Assembly: GCA_028984105.1 (NCBI GenBank)
Contig: CM054806.1
Span: 24,033,320-24,097,319 of the forward strand
DNA from: Lavandula angustifolia
Lineage: Eukaryota > Streptophyta > Magnoliopsida > Lamiales > Lamiaceae
Reading direction: 5' to 3'
DNA: 64,000 bases
The position numbers were made by a program, and so were the translations under genes. Shown piece by piece: positions 10,550 through 21,853 of this stretch. The notes beneath the pieces were generated by a model. That model was not told the DNA's origin, searched no databases, and saw only the letters and a program-made list of their open reading frames with translations. Within the stretch, counting starts at the first letter, position 1; each line of letters opens with the position of its first letter.

Positions 10550-12430
10550 ATAGGGAGAAACTGTTCATCAAGTTTTAATCCCTATTTTATTTGAGATTTT
10601 TGAGTTATTTATCTTCGTCAAGTTTCATCATACCTAATACATCTGCAGCGTGGAAGTTCTTTCATGGTTTTAAATTTTCATCGACGGTAGACTTTTTCAA
10701 TCTTCTATAAAATGATATTGCAAACTATTGAGTCACACGCAGTTTCTTTAAGGATATATATATCTTAACTCGTTCGATGGATCTTGACCCGTTTGACGGA
10801 TCTTAAACCGTTGCAAAACTATTAATTCAAGTTATAGTTATGAAAAATGATAACATAAGTTTTCTTGTTTTAATTCATGAAGCCTGATGATTTAAACTTA
10901 TGTATAGTTTGTCACTTATTTTAGTAATTTAGCCAGAATATTCTGACAATCTTAGAGAATTGAGAAATATTCAGTGGCATGCGCGCAGCTGGTCGATTGG
11001 CCTGGTGGCCATGAAAGACTAGCAACTAATTACCTGCTAGGCTTGCTTTATTAAGTTAATTTATTTGCTTTTGAATATCAAAGTCAAGGCTTTTAATCCA
11101 TCATTTTCACTAGAAATGATAAAACATTGATATGTGGAAATAAAAAGTGGTTATTATTATGTGAAGAATTAATTAAGCATGCAGTTCTTTACTAAAACAA
11201 CCACAATCAGAAAATAAGCATTCTGTTTACCAAGTTGGACAAAGATTCATTAGGATATTTAATTAGCTCTTCACCTTCTGGCTTATGTTTATTTTATATT
11301 AAAATTTGCAGCTGATCAGTGATTATGTAGTTAATGAATAAATTACGAGCAGTGGATTACTTGTTTATGTAATTTAATTACTTGAAATGGCATGAGTTGA
11401 ATTATTTAGATTTAGCTGAAAAAACCGGTAAAATATAACCTTTTACAGAATTTGATTCATTAAATACAACAAAAGAAGAGCAGGTAAGATTTAGGAGTTG
11501 AATTAGTCGAGGATTTATCTAACACAAAAGGCCGATCGAGAAGGTATGAATTAGTCATGTACTAATTTGAATTCTCCTACTCATGTATCTAACTTTTATT
11601 AAATTATATAAGGATACAACTTGATAATGCTACAAGTATATGGAAAATGATCAGAAGCGTCAACCACAAATTCAAACAAATAACTTTTTACTATATGAAC
11701 GAGGTGCTAAACCCTAATTTCCTCCCCCACCCACTAGTAGCTAAATAGAGAAGCTGATAAGAAAATTCGTAATTACTATTTGAAGTGTGTATTGAGTTAT
11801 CTAGAAAATAGAAACCACCCAATGCCAAAAGATGCAGCATCTTCAATCTTTATGCAGCTGCGATTTATTTTCACTAGGAGTTTGTGAAAATGACAAACCA
11901 ACTAGACCATGTTTAGTTTATAGCAAGCAAACCTAATCCAATGACTCAGACATATTGACCTTTACTTATCAACTTAACAGAAGCATATGAAGCAGTCAGA
12001 TGTATATATGATTTGGTCTTGCATACCGGGTTAAGATAATATTTTTAATAAACTTTTTTTGATGCCATATTTTTATAATTTCGTACGTGGATTAAAGTAG
12101 AAATCTGGCTGAATAATTAATTATAACTAGCAAATGACATTTCAAATCTGATTTTATTAATTGAAATCCTATCTGCTCTTATGTTTATGCTCAGTCCGCG
12201 GAAACTGAACAAATAAACTGATTTGGTCTAACACCCACTTAGTAAAGTGAAAAATATTTATACCCATTTTTTATATTTTACTATATAATTCACCTAAGTA
12301 GATAACATTAGCCTTGTTTTTTTTTTTTTTTTGAAAAATGTCACTCTCCCACAATCATTTTGAGGTGAGTTTTTGAATTTTTGTTCAACAAATGATTGAT
12401 TTTTGGATAAAACAATTATCTTTTAAATAA
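10550..12430. other. Long AT-rich intergenic region
   Basis: About 1.9 kb with no supported gene, RNA or repeat, apart from a poly-T run of 17 at about 12316-12332. It includes the upstream region of the germin-like gene. Confidence 0.5.
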
Positions 12431-12434
12431 TATT

Positions 12435-12935
12435 GTCCGACCATGTGTTCGATTATGGTCCGACTTATCGGCACAATTTCGATGGGGCATATATCTTATC
12501 TTGTTCCATGTCATGTACGTGCTCGATCGATAGGATATACTTTCTCGTGAATAAATGTATCACTGCCTTATCAACTTTTTTCGGTGTACCAAATCATGTA
12601 TCTGACAAATATGACACACTTTCTCGTGAATAAATGCATCAGTGTGCCCTATCACCTTTTTGCAGTGTGTCCTATCACATGTCCGACCTATAGAGTACAA
12701 TTTCTCGTAAATAAATTCATCAGTGTGTTCTATCACCTTTTTGCAGTGTGCTCTATGACGTGTCTGAGGAATAGGGCTCACTGTCTTGTGAATAAATTCA
12801 TTGCAGTATGCCCTATCACATCTCCGACCAATAGGGCACACTTTTCCCTGAATAAATTCATCAGTGTGCCCTATCACATTTTTAAAGTGTGCTCTATCAT
12901 GTGCCCGATCGATATGACACATTTTCTCCTAAATA
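12435..12935. repeat. Degenerate tandem array, about 80-bp unit, 5-6 copies
   Basis: The anchor 'tttctcgtgaataaat' and its variants recur at about 12540, 12621, 12701, 12783, 12842 and 12922: steps of 81, 80, 82, 59 and 80 bp. Each unit contains two related halves carrying a CAGTGTGCCCTATCAC-like sequence, so the 59-bp step is a unit missing part of one half. Copies are strongly diverged. Open frames of 120 codons on both strands are by-products of the periodicity. Confidence 0.85.
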
Positions 12936-12948
12936 AACAAGTCTAAAT

Positions 12949-13222
12949 CAGTGTTCTCATAACCGGCCCGGAGATCGACTCGAAAAACTTAAAATTAACC
13001 GCTGGGCTGACCCGGAGAATATGTGGCTGAGGTGTACGTTGAAAGTTATAAATATATTTTGGTTATCTAAAAATTATGAGATACGGGTGTAGCCTAGTGG
13101 TTAATGCCAACGTATTAATAGAGGAGGGTGGGGCCTAGTGGTTAATGCTCGGATTTATGATGGGGTCCCGGTCAAACCGGTTCAACTAGTCGGGCCGGGC
13201 CGGGCCGGTTTTAACAACACAT
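12949..13222. mobile_element. Non-autonomous hAT element (MITE)
   Basis: Identical 8-bp flanking duplications GTCTAAAT lie at 12941-12948 and 13223-13230. The termini CAGTGTTCTCATAACCGG and, inverted, ATGTGTTGTTAAAACCGG are imperfect inverted repeats starting with the hAT-like CAGTG. It is 274 bp long with no transposase. The interior holds a repeated CCTAGTGGTTAATGC and GC-rich GGGCCGGGCCGGGCC near the right end. Confidence 0.85.
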
Positions 13223-13230
13223 GTCTAAAT

Positions 13231-13690
13231 TCATTTCAAATATCAAGATAATTGAAATTTCACTTATTTACTCTTGTTCATTTCTACCATCCTCATTCAT
13301 TTCCACCACCAAATTAAACAAAAATATGGAAAATGACTGAAAATACTTTGTTGTCAGTTTCAACGGGCATTTCGATAATGAATCGAAATATGTTGATGGC
13401 CAATAAACAATGATTTGCATTCCAACAAACATTATTTGTCTTGCAGTGCTACGATAATATATTCAATACGCGCTCGATGCATATTCACTTCCGCCCAACT
13501 ACCGCATCTACTATACTTTAGAATCTCGTAAAACTCATAGAATGAGCAACACCGTTACCGGCAGTGATCTTGATCTACTACGAATTTATCTTTAGACGTA
13601 GAGCCTGCAGTATATCTGGTCTACCTTAGTAAATCATGAAGTCCGAAACACAACATATTTGTTAAGTCATATCAATTTAGATTTGATAAG
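13231..13690. other. Intergenic stretch
   Basis: No supported feature; it leads into the Mutator remnant. Confidence 0.4.
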
Positions 13691-14389
13691 GTGTTTAAAG
13701 GGCACGATAGTGGAAGCAACCTAGGGGGGAGCCGAGCCAACCCCGGTGGGAGTGGTCCTGAAGAAGAGACACGTGTCGAAACTAATGAAGATAGGGAATC
13801 TTATCTCGACACTTCATCCGATGATGATGAAGAAGAAGATATTCACAAAGCATTGATCAACTGTTCACTTGACGACTTTGCTGCATGAATCTAACGTGAG
13901 GCGGCGTCAACCAACTGATGTCAATACTTCTTCCAATCAATCGTCCAAATACCCATGACAAAATATTATATAACAGCATGGAAGCAACAAGTAATTAGAT
14001 CATTCCAATTATATTTCTCAATACATCTGATCCACCGTTCACAACGAACTTGCCTCTCATCTTGGATGATGATTTGTGTGAGGGCACTATTTTTTTGGGG
14101 GAAAGATGCATTATATGCTAAGGTCGCACTTTGACATATGGAACAAGGAGTGGATTTCATGTGCCAATGTTCGTGCACAAAACAATTGGAATACATTTGC
14201 AAGCGCAATCAAACTTATCCGTATTTCCTTTGTGTTGCTTGCAAGGCCACAAAAATTTGGGAGGTTACCGTTTACAATCCCGAGCACACTTGCAACCGCG
14301 ACCTGTCTAGCATAAGCTCGAGAAGTACGAGCAAAGGCCGTAGCTGCCTATCTTGCGCAGAGAATGCACCGCCAAAGCAAGATACTTAA
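13691..14389 (+). pseudogene. Remnant of a Mutator-like (MuDR) transposase N-terminal region
   Basis: Two in-phase open stretches (13691-13888 and 14138-14389) are separated by stops. The first encodes an acidic run (DTSSDDDEEEDIHKAL) like that preceding MuDR domains. The second encodes a Cys/His segment, C..C...WEVTVYNPEHTC, resembling the plant MuDR transposase DNA-binding domain (C-C-...-H-x-C). No catalytic DDE part follows. It is read as a decayed fragment. The family match is by eye, so moderate confidence. Confidence 0.5.
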
Positions 14390-14881
14390 ACCAGCGGATA
14401 TTTAAACTGATCTTTTGGATATGTTTGTAATCCAAACGAGTTAGTGTGGCGTTGTGAGCACGTAATGCTGCTATATCAATGATTTATGGCGGATATGCAG
14501 AGTTGTATAAAAACCTTCCAAAGTAGTTTATATGATATTAAGTAGTATTCCAATGAAAATATGAGTGTTAGTTTGCATAATTTTAATTATTATTTCAATT
14601 AAAATATTAGTGTTATTTCAAATCAATGTAAGTGTTAGTTTATATAACGGTCAATATATGTATCATTTTGAAAATGCAATTAAAAATATTAAAAATAAAT
14701 TGTCTAGTGGGTTGGACCACTGACTCAGCGCCGGTCCGACTGATCGACACAAATATAAATAATTTTCACGTGAATTAATTATTATTTCACTAAGAATTAC
14801 TATTATTCTTAGAAATATAAGTTTGATTTTGAAATTTTTGTGCTAAAAAATATTTTAAAATGTAGTGTCCTATCGGTAGGA
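14390..14881. other. AT-rich stretch before the retrotransposon block
   Basis: No supported gene or repeat. Confidence 0.4.
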
Positions 14882-15950
14882 TGTTGGTCCAACGAGTATC
14901 AGGTGCACAGATGGGGGTGGGGGGTGGGTGGGTGGGTGGGTGTGGGGGTGGGGGTGAATACACTTGATTCCAAGTTTTTGCTCAAACGCGAGGTCAGTCT
15001 TGAACTGAGTTTTGCTACTGAACGGGTTCAGTGCCAGTTAAGCCTTCTGATCGCGGGGCAGAGTGATTCAACAACTGTATTCTTTCTACTGAATGATGTC
15101 AGTACTGAGAAATTTAGTAGCAGAATATAGTGCAGATTAGTGTGGGGTCCAGTTTAATTTCGTCTCTTTGAAAAACGTTTTATGCAAACCAAAACAGTTT
15201 TGGCTAGTGCAGTTTTCAAGTCTGTTTTATCGAAAGTATGATTTTGCAAAAGTTTAAACACAGATGCAATAAAACAGTAAATGACACGAGCAATTTTTTA
15301 ACGTGGTTCGGATACGCAAGATCCTACATCCACGGTCCTACAGAACAGGAGGTCTTGTTGATTTATCTTAGCAAGCCTCAGCAAGGTGTCTGTGCACTGG
15401 ACAAGACCTTCTAAGTTATAGTCCTTAGCAACTTTACAGATTCAAACCGGAGTTTGAAGGTTTTCTCCAACAATGAAGGAGTTCTTACAATAAGAACGTT
15501 TCACTAAAAGTGAACTCCTTCGAAGGTTCTAAGCTTAATATATTACAATGAAGGCTTAGATAGAGAAGGGGAACTAGAAGGTTCTCTAGAGAGAAGAACT
15601 AAAATGATCTTCAATGAGCAAGTTCTTCGCTGTGTTTGGCTTTGAGTTCGCCAGAGATTGTTTGCTTGAAAGCTTGTGTTCCCGGTTTTGTCTCTGCTTG
15701 AAGACTCTTCTCTATTTATAGTTGTAACCAAGGCATAGATCTGTTAGAGAGGACGATGCCACGTGCCACAAGACTCTAAGGAAAACAACCATATAATTTC
15801 GAAATGTCGCCGCTGAGTGGTTGGCTTTCTGTGCATGAGAGCAACTTTTTTGTCAGAGTAGGTAAGCTTCGCTTTCTTCTCATTGGTCGAGGTATTGCGG
15901 CAGGCGAGACTTTTCAGACATCAGTCTTCCAGCTGAGTTGACTTCCTCTT
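14882..15950 (-). mobile_element. Sirevirus-type LTR, partial (LTR-D1)
   Basis: It begins TGTTGGTCC at 14882 and aligns, inverted, with the complete solo LTR at 17823-19383: shared tracts near the LTR end, the ATCCACGGTCCTACAGAACA block, and a TATAAATAGAG core at 15710-15720. It stops at 15950, where the Athila C LTR starts. The sequence at its low-coordinate edge is not a tRNA-Met primer site, so it is a 3' LTR or a solo LTR. A G-rich run (14912-14955) sits near the terminus. Confidence 0.8.
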
Positions 15951-16308
15951 TGGTGATCATTGTTTTCACCAAATAAATCCTGCAAAAATGCTAGAACTTA
16001 AATCAGTATAGCAAATAGGTATTGAACACAGGGAATATAGATTTTAAACTTAAAATTCCTACCAATCTAAGGGTTGGTTAGCGACACAAATTTTAGGAGT
16101 TTCTAAACCTAAAACAAGATAGTAAATAGCAGGAAATAAATTCGGAATAAACGTATGCAAAGAAAATGGGTCCAGCAAGATGATTCACACACACACAATC
16201 GATCATCGATACTAAAGATAAATTAATCCCTATACATCAATTTGTTGTAGGACGCCGTAGTTAAACTGACACATCCCCTATTCCCCCTCACGGTTCACTC
16301 AACACTCT

Positions 16309-16394
16309 CTAATCTAGGTCCGATTAAGCCACTCAAAGAACATAGTCTATTCTAATCTAGGTCCGATTAAGCCACTCAAAGAACATAGTCTATT
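16309..16394. repeat. 43-bp tandem duplication in Athila C
   Basis: The unit starting CTAATCTAGGTCCGATTAAG is present twice in a row (16309-16351, 16352-16394) without visible difference. Athila A has one copy of the related sequence, so it is a local recent duplication. Confidence 0.95.
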
Positions 16395-17822
16395 CTATCA
16401 CGATAAAAGATTGTCACAACTGCAACATCAAGGAGGTCTTTCTCTTTTGGTTGTAATGGGGCTTAGGACTTAGACAAATTTTCGTTGGTAAGGGTCCTAG
16501 GGGTTCTAAGCTCCAAGAAATGTAGATCAATGTCATGCATGTCATACTTGCTCAAAATGAGATAATCAAGAATAGATAAATAACTCCCACCACTTAAGAA
16601 TTAAACATCGAATGCTACCAAATCATACACAAATACCCCTTCTAAAAGGCTGATTTTCCCCGTTTTTTTTGTGGATCAGCACTGTTCACTATTCACAAAA
16701 ATCTGGGTACAAATACGATCGAACCTTAGATATTGCTATTCATACACAATTCCGGCCAACAATTAATTTCGTAGCATATACACTAGGTAGGCAAATGATA
16801 TATAAGAAGATCAATCTCACACAAGCGTGTAAAACATGCAATGACACGGGAAAAGAGAAGGCTAAAAAGGCCTCGGCTAAAATTTTCTAACTAAATCAAA
16901 GAATCGGTCAAGGCTCAAATTTAGTTCACTATGGGATAATGTAAGGTAGGAAAGTATTGTCGCTGCCAAATGGTTTAATCCCTAGTGCCTCCTATCATGT
17001 ATCGCAAGTGACTCACCTTTATTACAACTTCGTGGACAAACACAAATAAATTAATAGGAAGTGTCTTACTTTAAAGGCTCAAGTCTAATATACGGAGTGT
17101 GTGTAAAATTCGATCCACAATTTACTTGTTATTTGTCATCCCAAATTAAATACAAATGTGCACCAAGTCCTACTCTTCACAACAACTAACATGCTTGTAT
17201 ATTGAAATATAAAGCACAAATCAAACATGCTTAAACAAAGAACAAGAATGCATCAAAAACTTCAAATTTTTGGCATGCTTCGACGACACAAAAGAAAGGA
17301 CGACACAAAGTGAAACGACGTAAAGACCTCCCTCCTTACACTTAAACCCTTGTGTGCCCTCACGCAAGAAAAGAAAAGAAAAAGGACGGAGAAACATAAC
17401 AAAAACACAAAAAAAAATGAACAAAGCCTCCTTACACTTGATCCCTACTAAGATCAAGTGGAGAGACAACACACAAGACAAAAACACATAAAACATGAAA
17501 AATAAACACAGATTCAAAGATGCAAAAAATAAAAACGATGGGGAAACGACATCACCTATCGCCCCGCCTGGGAAGACGGGGTAGGACAGTCTGCTCTAGC
17601 TCATCAACCCGGCTACGAATCTTCCTCCTTACACTTAAGTCCACAAAGTCATTCGTAGCCTAGATCTGGAAAAACAACACAAAACAAAGACCAAACAATA
17701 ATAAAATCAAAGGAAATAAATGAAAGTAAACTTGGGCTGCCTCCCGGTAGCGCCTTTCTTTAAAGTCTTCGGCTAGACCTCCTCTTAAAGGGTCAATCTG
17801 GTGGAGGTATGCATAGTGGAGT

Positions 17823-19383
17823 TGTTGGGTTATGAGTCAGTAGAGGATACTTAGCAATTTATTGGAAAACAGTATTGGGGGAAATCTTAGTGTTTCATGC
17901 TATGGAATTGAAGATCCCAAAACCCAACTTGTATCCGTAGTGTAGTGTTGATAGGACTAGATGATGTAATAGGCTAGACAGATTTTATTTTCCATTATCG
18001 TTTGTGTCTAAGTCTTGTACGGGGTAAATGTTGGACTGATCTTCAGTAGGAAGCTTACTTTCCAGAACCCCACGCCATCAATGTAAGAGCTTGTGTTCTC
18101 AAGTCATCAGCTGATCTTCGCTCAGTAAAAGACATCTCATCAGCTGACCGGCATCAGTAGAAGAACTCATTATACAAAGCTCAGTACGTTCGGAGTCATT
18201 AGCCGATTACACTCAGTAGAATATCTACTATCAGCTGACTCAGACGAAGAAGACAGAGACCATATCAGGTCTACTGTATCTGACAGGAAACAACCCGGCT
18301 TTTAACATCATTCGAAAGTCAGCAGAAGATCATACGAGGATGAGTGAGAGTCAACTCCGATGAAGAACGATGTCTGACATATCTCACCTACCACAAACCT
18401 CGACCAATGAGAAGCCGTCTAAGCTCTACCTGCTCTGACCAACTAAAGCTGCTCTCATGCACAGTAACCAACAACTCTGCTGCAATAATTCGAACATATG
18501 GCCGTTTTCTTTGGACGCTTGTGACACGTGGCATCGTCCTCTCCAACGGGCAAGTTCTTGGGTCACAACTATAAATAGAGAAGCACTTCCGAGCTCCACG
18601 CACGGAATATCAAAGGGACAATACGCACAAAGCTTTCAAAACACTCTAGCGCATTCAAAGAAAATCCAGCGAAGAACTTGCCTAGCAGAATATCTTTAGT
18701 TCTTCTCTCTAGAGTTCTTTAGATCCCTCTTCTCTATCTAAGCTCAATCGTTTATATCTATAGCTTAGAATCTTGAAGGAGTTCACTTTTAGTAACTGTT
18801 CTTACTGTAAGAACTCCTTCATAGTTGGAGAAAATCCCCTCCCCTTCAAACTTAGGTTTGATTTGTAAAGTCGCTAAGGACTATAACTTAGAAGCGTCTG
18901 TCCAGTGCACAGATACCTTGCTGAGGCTTGCTCAGATTAATCAACAAGACCTCCTGTTCAGCAGGACCGTGGACGTAGGATCTTGCGTATCCGAACCACG
19001 TTAAAAATTGCTTGTGTTGTTTACTGTTTTATTGCACTGCATACAAATATCTTACAAAATCATATCTTGCATAAAACGTATTCAAAAAGTGCACGAGCCA
19101 AAATTATTTAACTTGTGATAATCACGTTTTCAACTGAGACGATATCTCCGGGCCCTACACACTTATCCGCACTACCTCTTCGACTGAGAATCAAGTACTG
19201 ACAAAAGTCAGTAGGAGAGACTCAGTAGTTGGCACACTCTGACTCGCAATCAGAAGGTTACTATTTGGCATTGTTCATCAGTAGCAACCTACAGCTCAAC
19301 TGTCCTTCGCGTTTGAGAAAAAGAAACAGTACACAGGTGTATTCACCCCCCCTCTACACCTGACTCTCGTCTCCCGACCAACA
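17823..19383 (+). mobile_element. Solo LTR, Sirevirus-type (LTR-D2), TSD GGAGT
   Basis: A complete 1561-bp LTR runs from TGTTGGG to CCAACA, with perfect 5-bp duplications GGAGT at 17818-17822 and 19384-19388 and no internal region. It arose by recombination between two LTRs. It lies inside Athila C, plus orientation. Core promoter CTATAAATAGAG is at 18569-18580. The U3 part has repeated TCAGCTGA-like palindromes. A C-rich run sits just before the end. Confidence 0.93.
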
Positions 19384-19388
19384 GGAGT

Positions 19389-20173
19389 CTGATCCACTAC
19401 CTTGAACATCCGATGCAATCTCTTCCCACGGTCCTTATACCACATGAAATCATCATAGGCCTCTCTCCAAAACTCTTTCTCACACTTGGGTGATGGCATA
19501 TCCACTTGCCAAATGATGGAAGTCTGCTCCCTTGCTGCCCTTTGCTTGTCCCTTTCAGGTTGGGGCTTCAGCTTTGAAATGCATGGCTGATCATCAGAAG
19601 ATAACATACTGCTGTAAACGCTCTGCTTGGGCAAGTGGGCGATACTGCCGTCAATTTCGGGCGAAGCATAGAGTGCCATGATGCTCTCCTTAATATCTTT
19701 TTCCCTCATGTTTTTAGCATCCAAATCATCAAATCCATGAGTGAGAGTGAGTTCCATCTTATCCTGCAACAAATGCGTCTCAAGATATTCTTGGACAAAG
19801 CTCGCAATAACGTCAGTAGAAAGGGCATCTTCATTCTCATGATCATTATGTTTCTTAAGTGGATTATCAATATGATGAACATAAATTTAATTATGATACT
19901 TAACACTTATGGAAACTTCATCAACATCAATCACTGCCCTAACAGTCTTCAAAATGGCCTACCTAACAGAACACCCGCAGTACCCACAACTTGCCTATCA
20001 TTGGTATCTATAACATAGAAATCAGCAGGATAGACAAAATTGTTGATTCTTACTAGGATGTTCTCTAGTAAACCTATTGGAGCAATGCATGACCTATCAG
20101 CAAGTTGTGTAATCACCCTAGTAGCAACTAACTCCACTCCAGTTAATTGATTATACATAGAAAGGGGCATAAC
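19389..20173 (-). pseudogene. Athila C protease-region fragment
   Basis: On the minus strand 20173-19950 encodes a segment with VSLCYNQL-like to GVLLGRPF residues that is close to Athila B (54960-55200), including ADRSCIAPIGLLENILV. 19770 to about 19560 continues with MLQDKMELTLT as in Athila B. The part at 19389-19555 (WREAYDDFMWYKDRGKR...) was not recognised and ends at a stop after the solo LTR. The fragment lacks downstream pol domains. Confidence 0.7.
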
Positions 20174-21838
20174 TGTTGGTTCCGAGATTAAACGTTCAGG
20201 TGTAGAGGGGGGGGGTGAATACACCTGAAAACAATTTCTCAACTTAAAACGCGAATAGTCCTTTTCAAGAGGATGCCGTACTGAACAGGTTCAATAGACC
20301 AAATAAGCTGTTCTGAATCGCGTGGCAGAGTGACTGACTTCACTGTGGTCTGCTAGCTAACTTAGGTCAGAATTCAGTACCGTTCAGCTGAAGTTCAGTA
20401 TAGTGTGGAAATGTGTAGGCCCAAATTCATTTGAGTTAGAAAACATTTTTAAGAAAACTGTTTCAGTATATTAGTGCAATCTGTTAAGCTTTGCTAAAAC
20501 TCAGTTGAATGATTTTAAAAGATATTTTCAGTATGAACAGTAATCAATGCAACAGTAAAAACACAGAACACAAGTAATTTTAAAGTGGTTCGGATCCAAC
20601 AATCCTACGTCCACTGTCCTGAAAAGATCAGGAGGCTAATTTATTATACTGAGTTAGTCTCAGTCCGTTTGTGCACTGGACAAACACTGGTCTTGAGATT
20701 TATACTGAGCAAGTCTCAGTTTACAAGATATCAAACTAAAGTGTTTGACAAACTCTCCAACTATGACGGAGTCCTTTACAATAAGGATCGGTTCAAAGAT
20801 GATCTCCTTCGTTCTAAGCTATAGATATAGTCTACTGAGCTTAGGTTAGAGGGAAAGGGAACGAGAAAGTGGCTTCTAGAGCGACGAACGGTTAAGTATG
20901 GACTATGGGTTCGTATTCAATTGCTTGGATACTAGAGGCTTTATGATCTGATTAAGCTTGGTTCCCTATGAGCAAGTATGTCGCCTTTCACTGGAGATTA
21001 CTCTATAAAGTTCTTGCGGAAAGCTTAAGCCGTTTTTGAGTTGCTCGTGAATGCTCGTGTGTTCTTTATTTTCTTGGTTTCGTTCGGTGAGCTTCAATTT
21101 AAAATCTTCCCTCTATTTATAAAGCAGAGACATGGATAGATCCGTTGGAGATGACGATCCATGTGTCTCTCTCTTTTGGGTAGCTAACGGCTCTTTCAAG
21201 GTATGGTGGCAGAGTCCTTTCCCTCCATTTCTGGAAAGTTGTTGACTTGCAGCTTTAATCAGAAAGTAGACAGCTGGCCGTTCGTCATTGGTCGACGCTG
21301 AAGAAAGTAGGTGAGACAAACAGACTTCAAGGTGGATCTGAAGCTGACTTCTCTATACCTCGTATGACTTTGCTGTTTTAACTTATGAGATATCATGACA
21401 GTTAGAAGACTGTCTAGCCGTTGCTGAGTCTGATCTATGTTCAGTAGCATACTCCTGCTGAGTTCAGCTCTACTGAAGATAAACTCTGAGTTCAGTGAAC
21501 TACTCCTGCTGAGTTCAGTTCCACTGACTCCTTTCAGTATACTGATCCTGCTGAGTCCAGTATTATTGAGTCTTCTTCTTCTGGTGCTGAGGCTGATAGT
21601 CTGCTGAAGAACCAGCGGACAGAACTGAGCGCCTGAACTATATTGAAGAGTGTTTACTGAGTCTGAAACTCTCAGAGACAGGACAACTAATTACAATAGA
21701 ATGGTTCATCAGTCAAAGTAGGGTTTTGGGATCTTCAAATCTACTGAGCACTAGGCTACTGAGTTGTCTCCCAACAATTTGTGGAGCTACTGAATCATCT
21801 CCCAACAATTTGTGGAGCTACTGAATCATCTCCCAACA
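20174..21838 (-). repeat. 3' LTR of the Sirevirus
   Basis: 1665 bp, TG...CA ends. On the minus strand it starts TGTTGGGAGATGATTCAG, and that 30-bp terminus is tandemly repeated. A TATAAATAGAGG core promoter is at about 21111-21122. A purine tract (ATAGGGGGAAATT) lies immediately before it (21839-21853) and serves as the expected plus-strand primer. Several CTGCTGAGTTCAG repeats lie in U3 (21440-21560). Confidence 0.92.
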
Positions 21839-21853
21839 ATTTCCCCCTATTTG
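21839..21853 (-). other. Polypurine tract of the Sirevirus
   Basis: On the minus strand AAATAGGGGGAAATT abuts the 3' LTR start. Position and purine content match a plus-strand primer. Confidence 0.75.

Larger units (their letters stand above)
15951..20173 (-). mobile_element. Athila C: truncated Ty3-type element, interrupted
   Basis: It starts with TGGTGATCATTGTTTTCACC, matching the first about 340 bp of the Athila B LTR (15951 to about 16290). It is then joined by a deletion to internal 3' non-coding DNA. The post-integrase block (GCCTCCCGG...TTTCTTTAAAGTCTTCGGC, about 17740-17795) is present, but reverse transcriptase, RNase H and most of the integrase are missing. After the solo LTR, protease-region coding sequence continues (about 19560-20173) until a Sirevirus enters at 20174. 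The remainder is not seen to the right of the Sirevirus. Orientation minus. Confidence 0.8.

Noticed and set aside
12560..12946. 120-codon open frames on both strands
   Set aside because: They lie in the tandem array. Both strands being open over the same repeats is explained by the repeat unit, and the products are repetitive without domains.
13081..13200. Second SINE (CCTAGTGGTTA and GGTTCAACTAG resemble Pol III boxes)
   Set aside because: The segment lies within a hAT element defined by 8-bp duplications and inverted ends. No separate TSD or A-rich tail.
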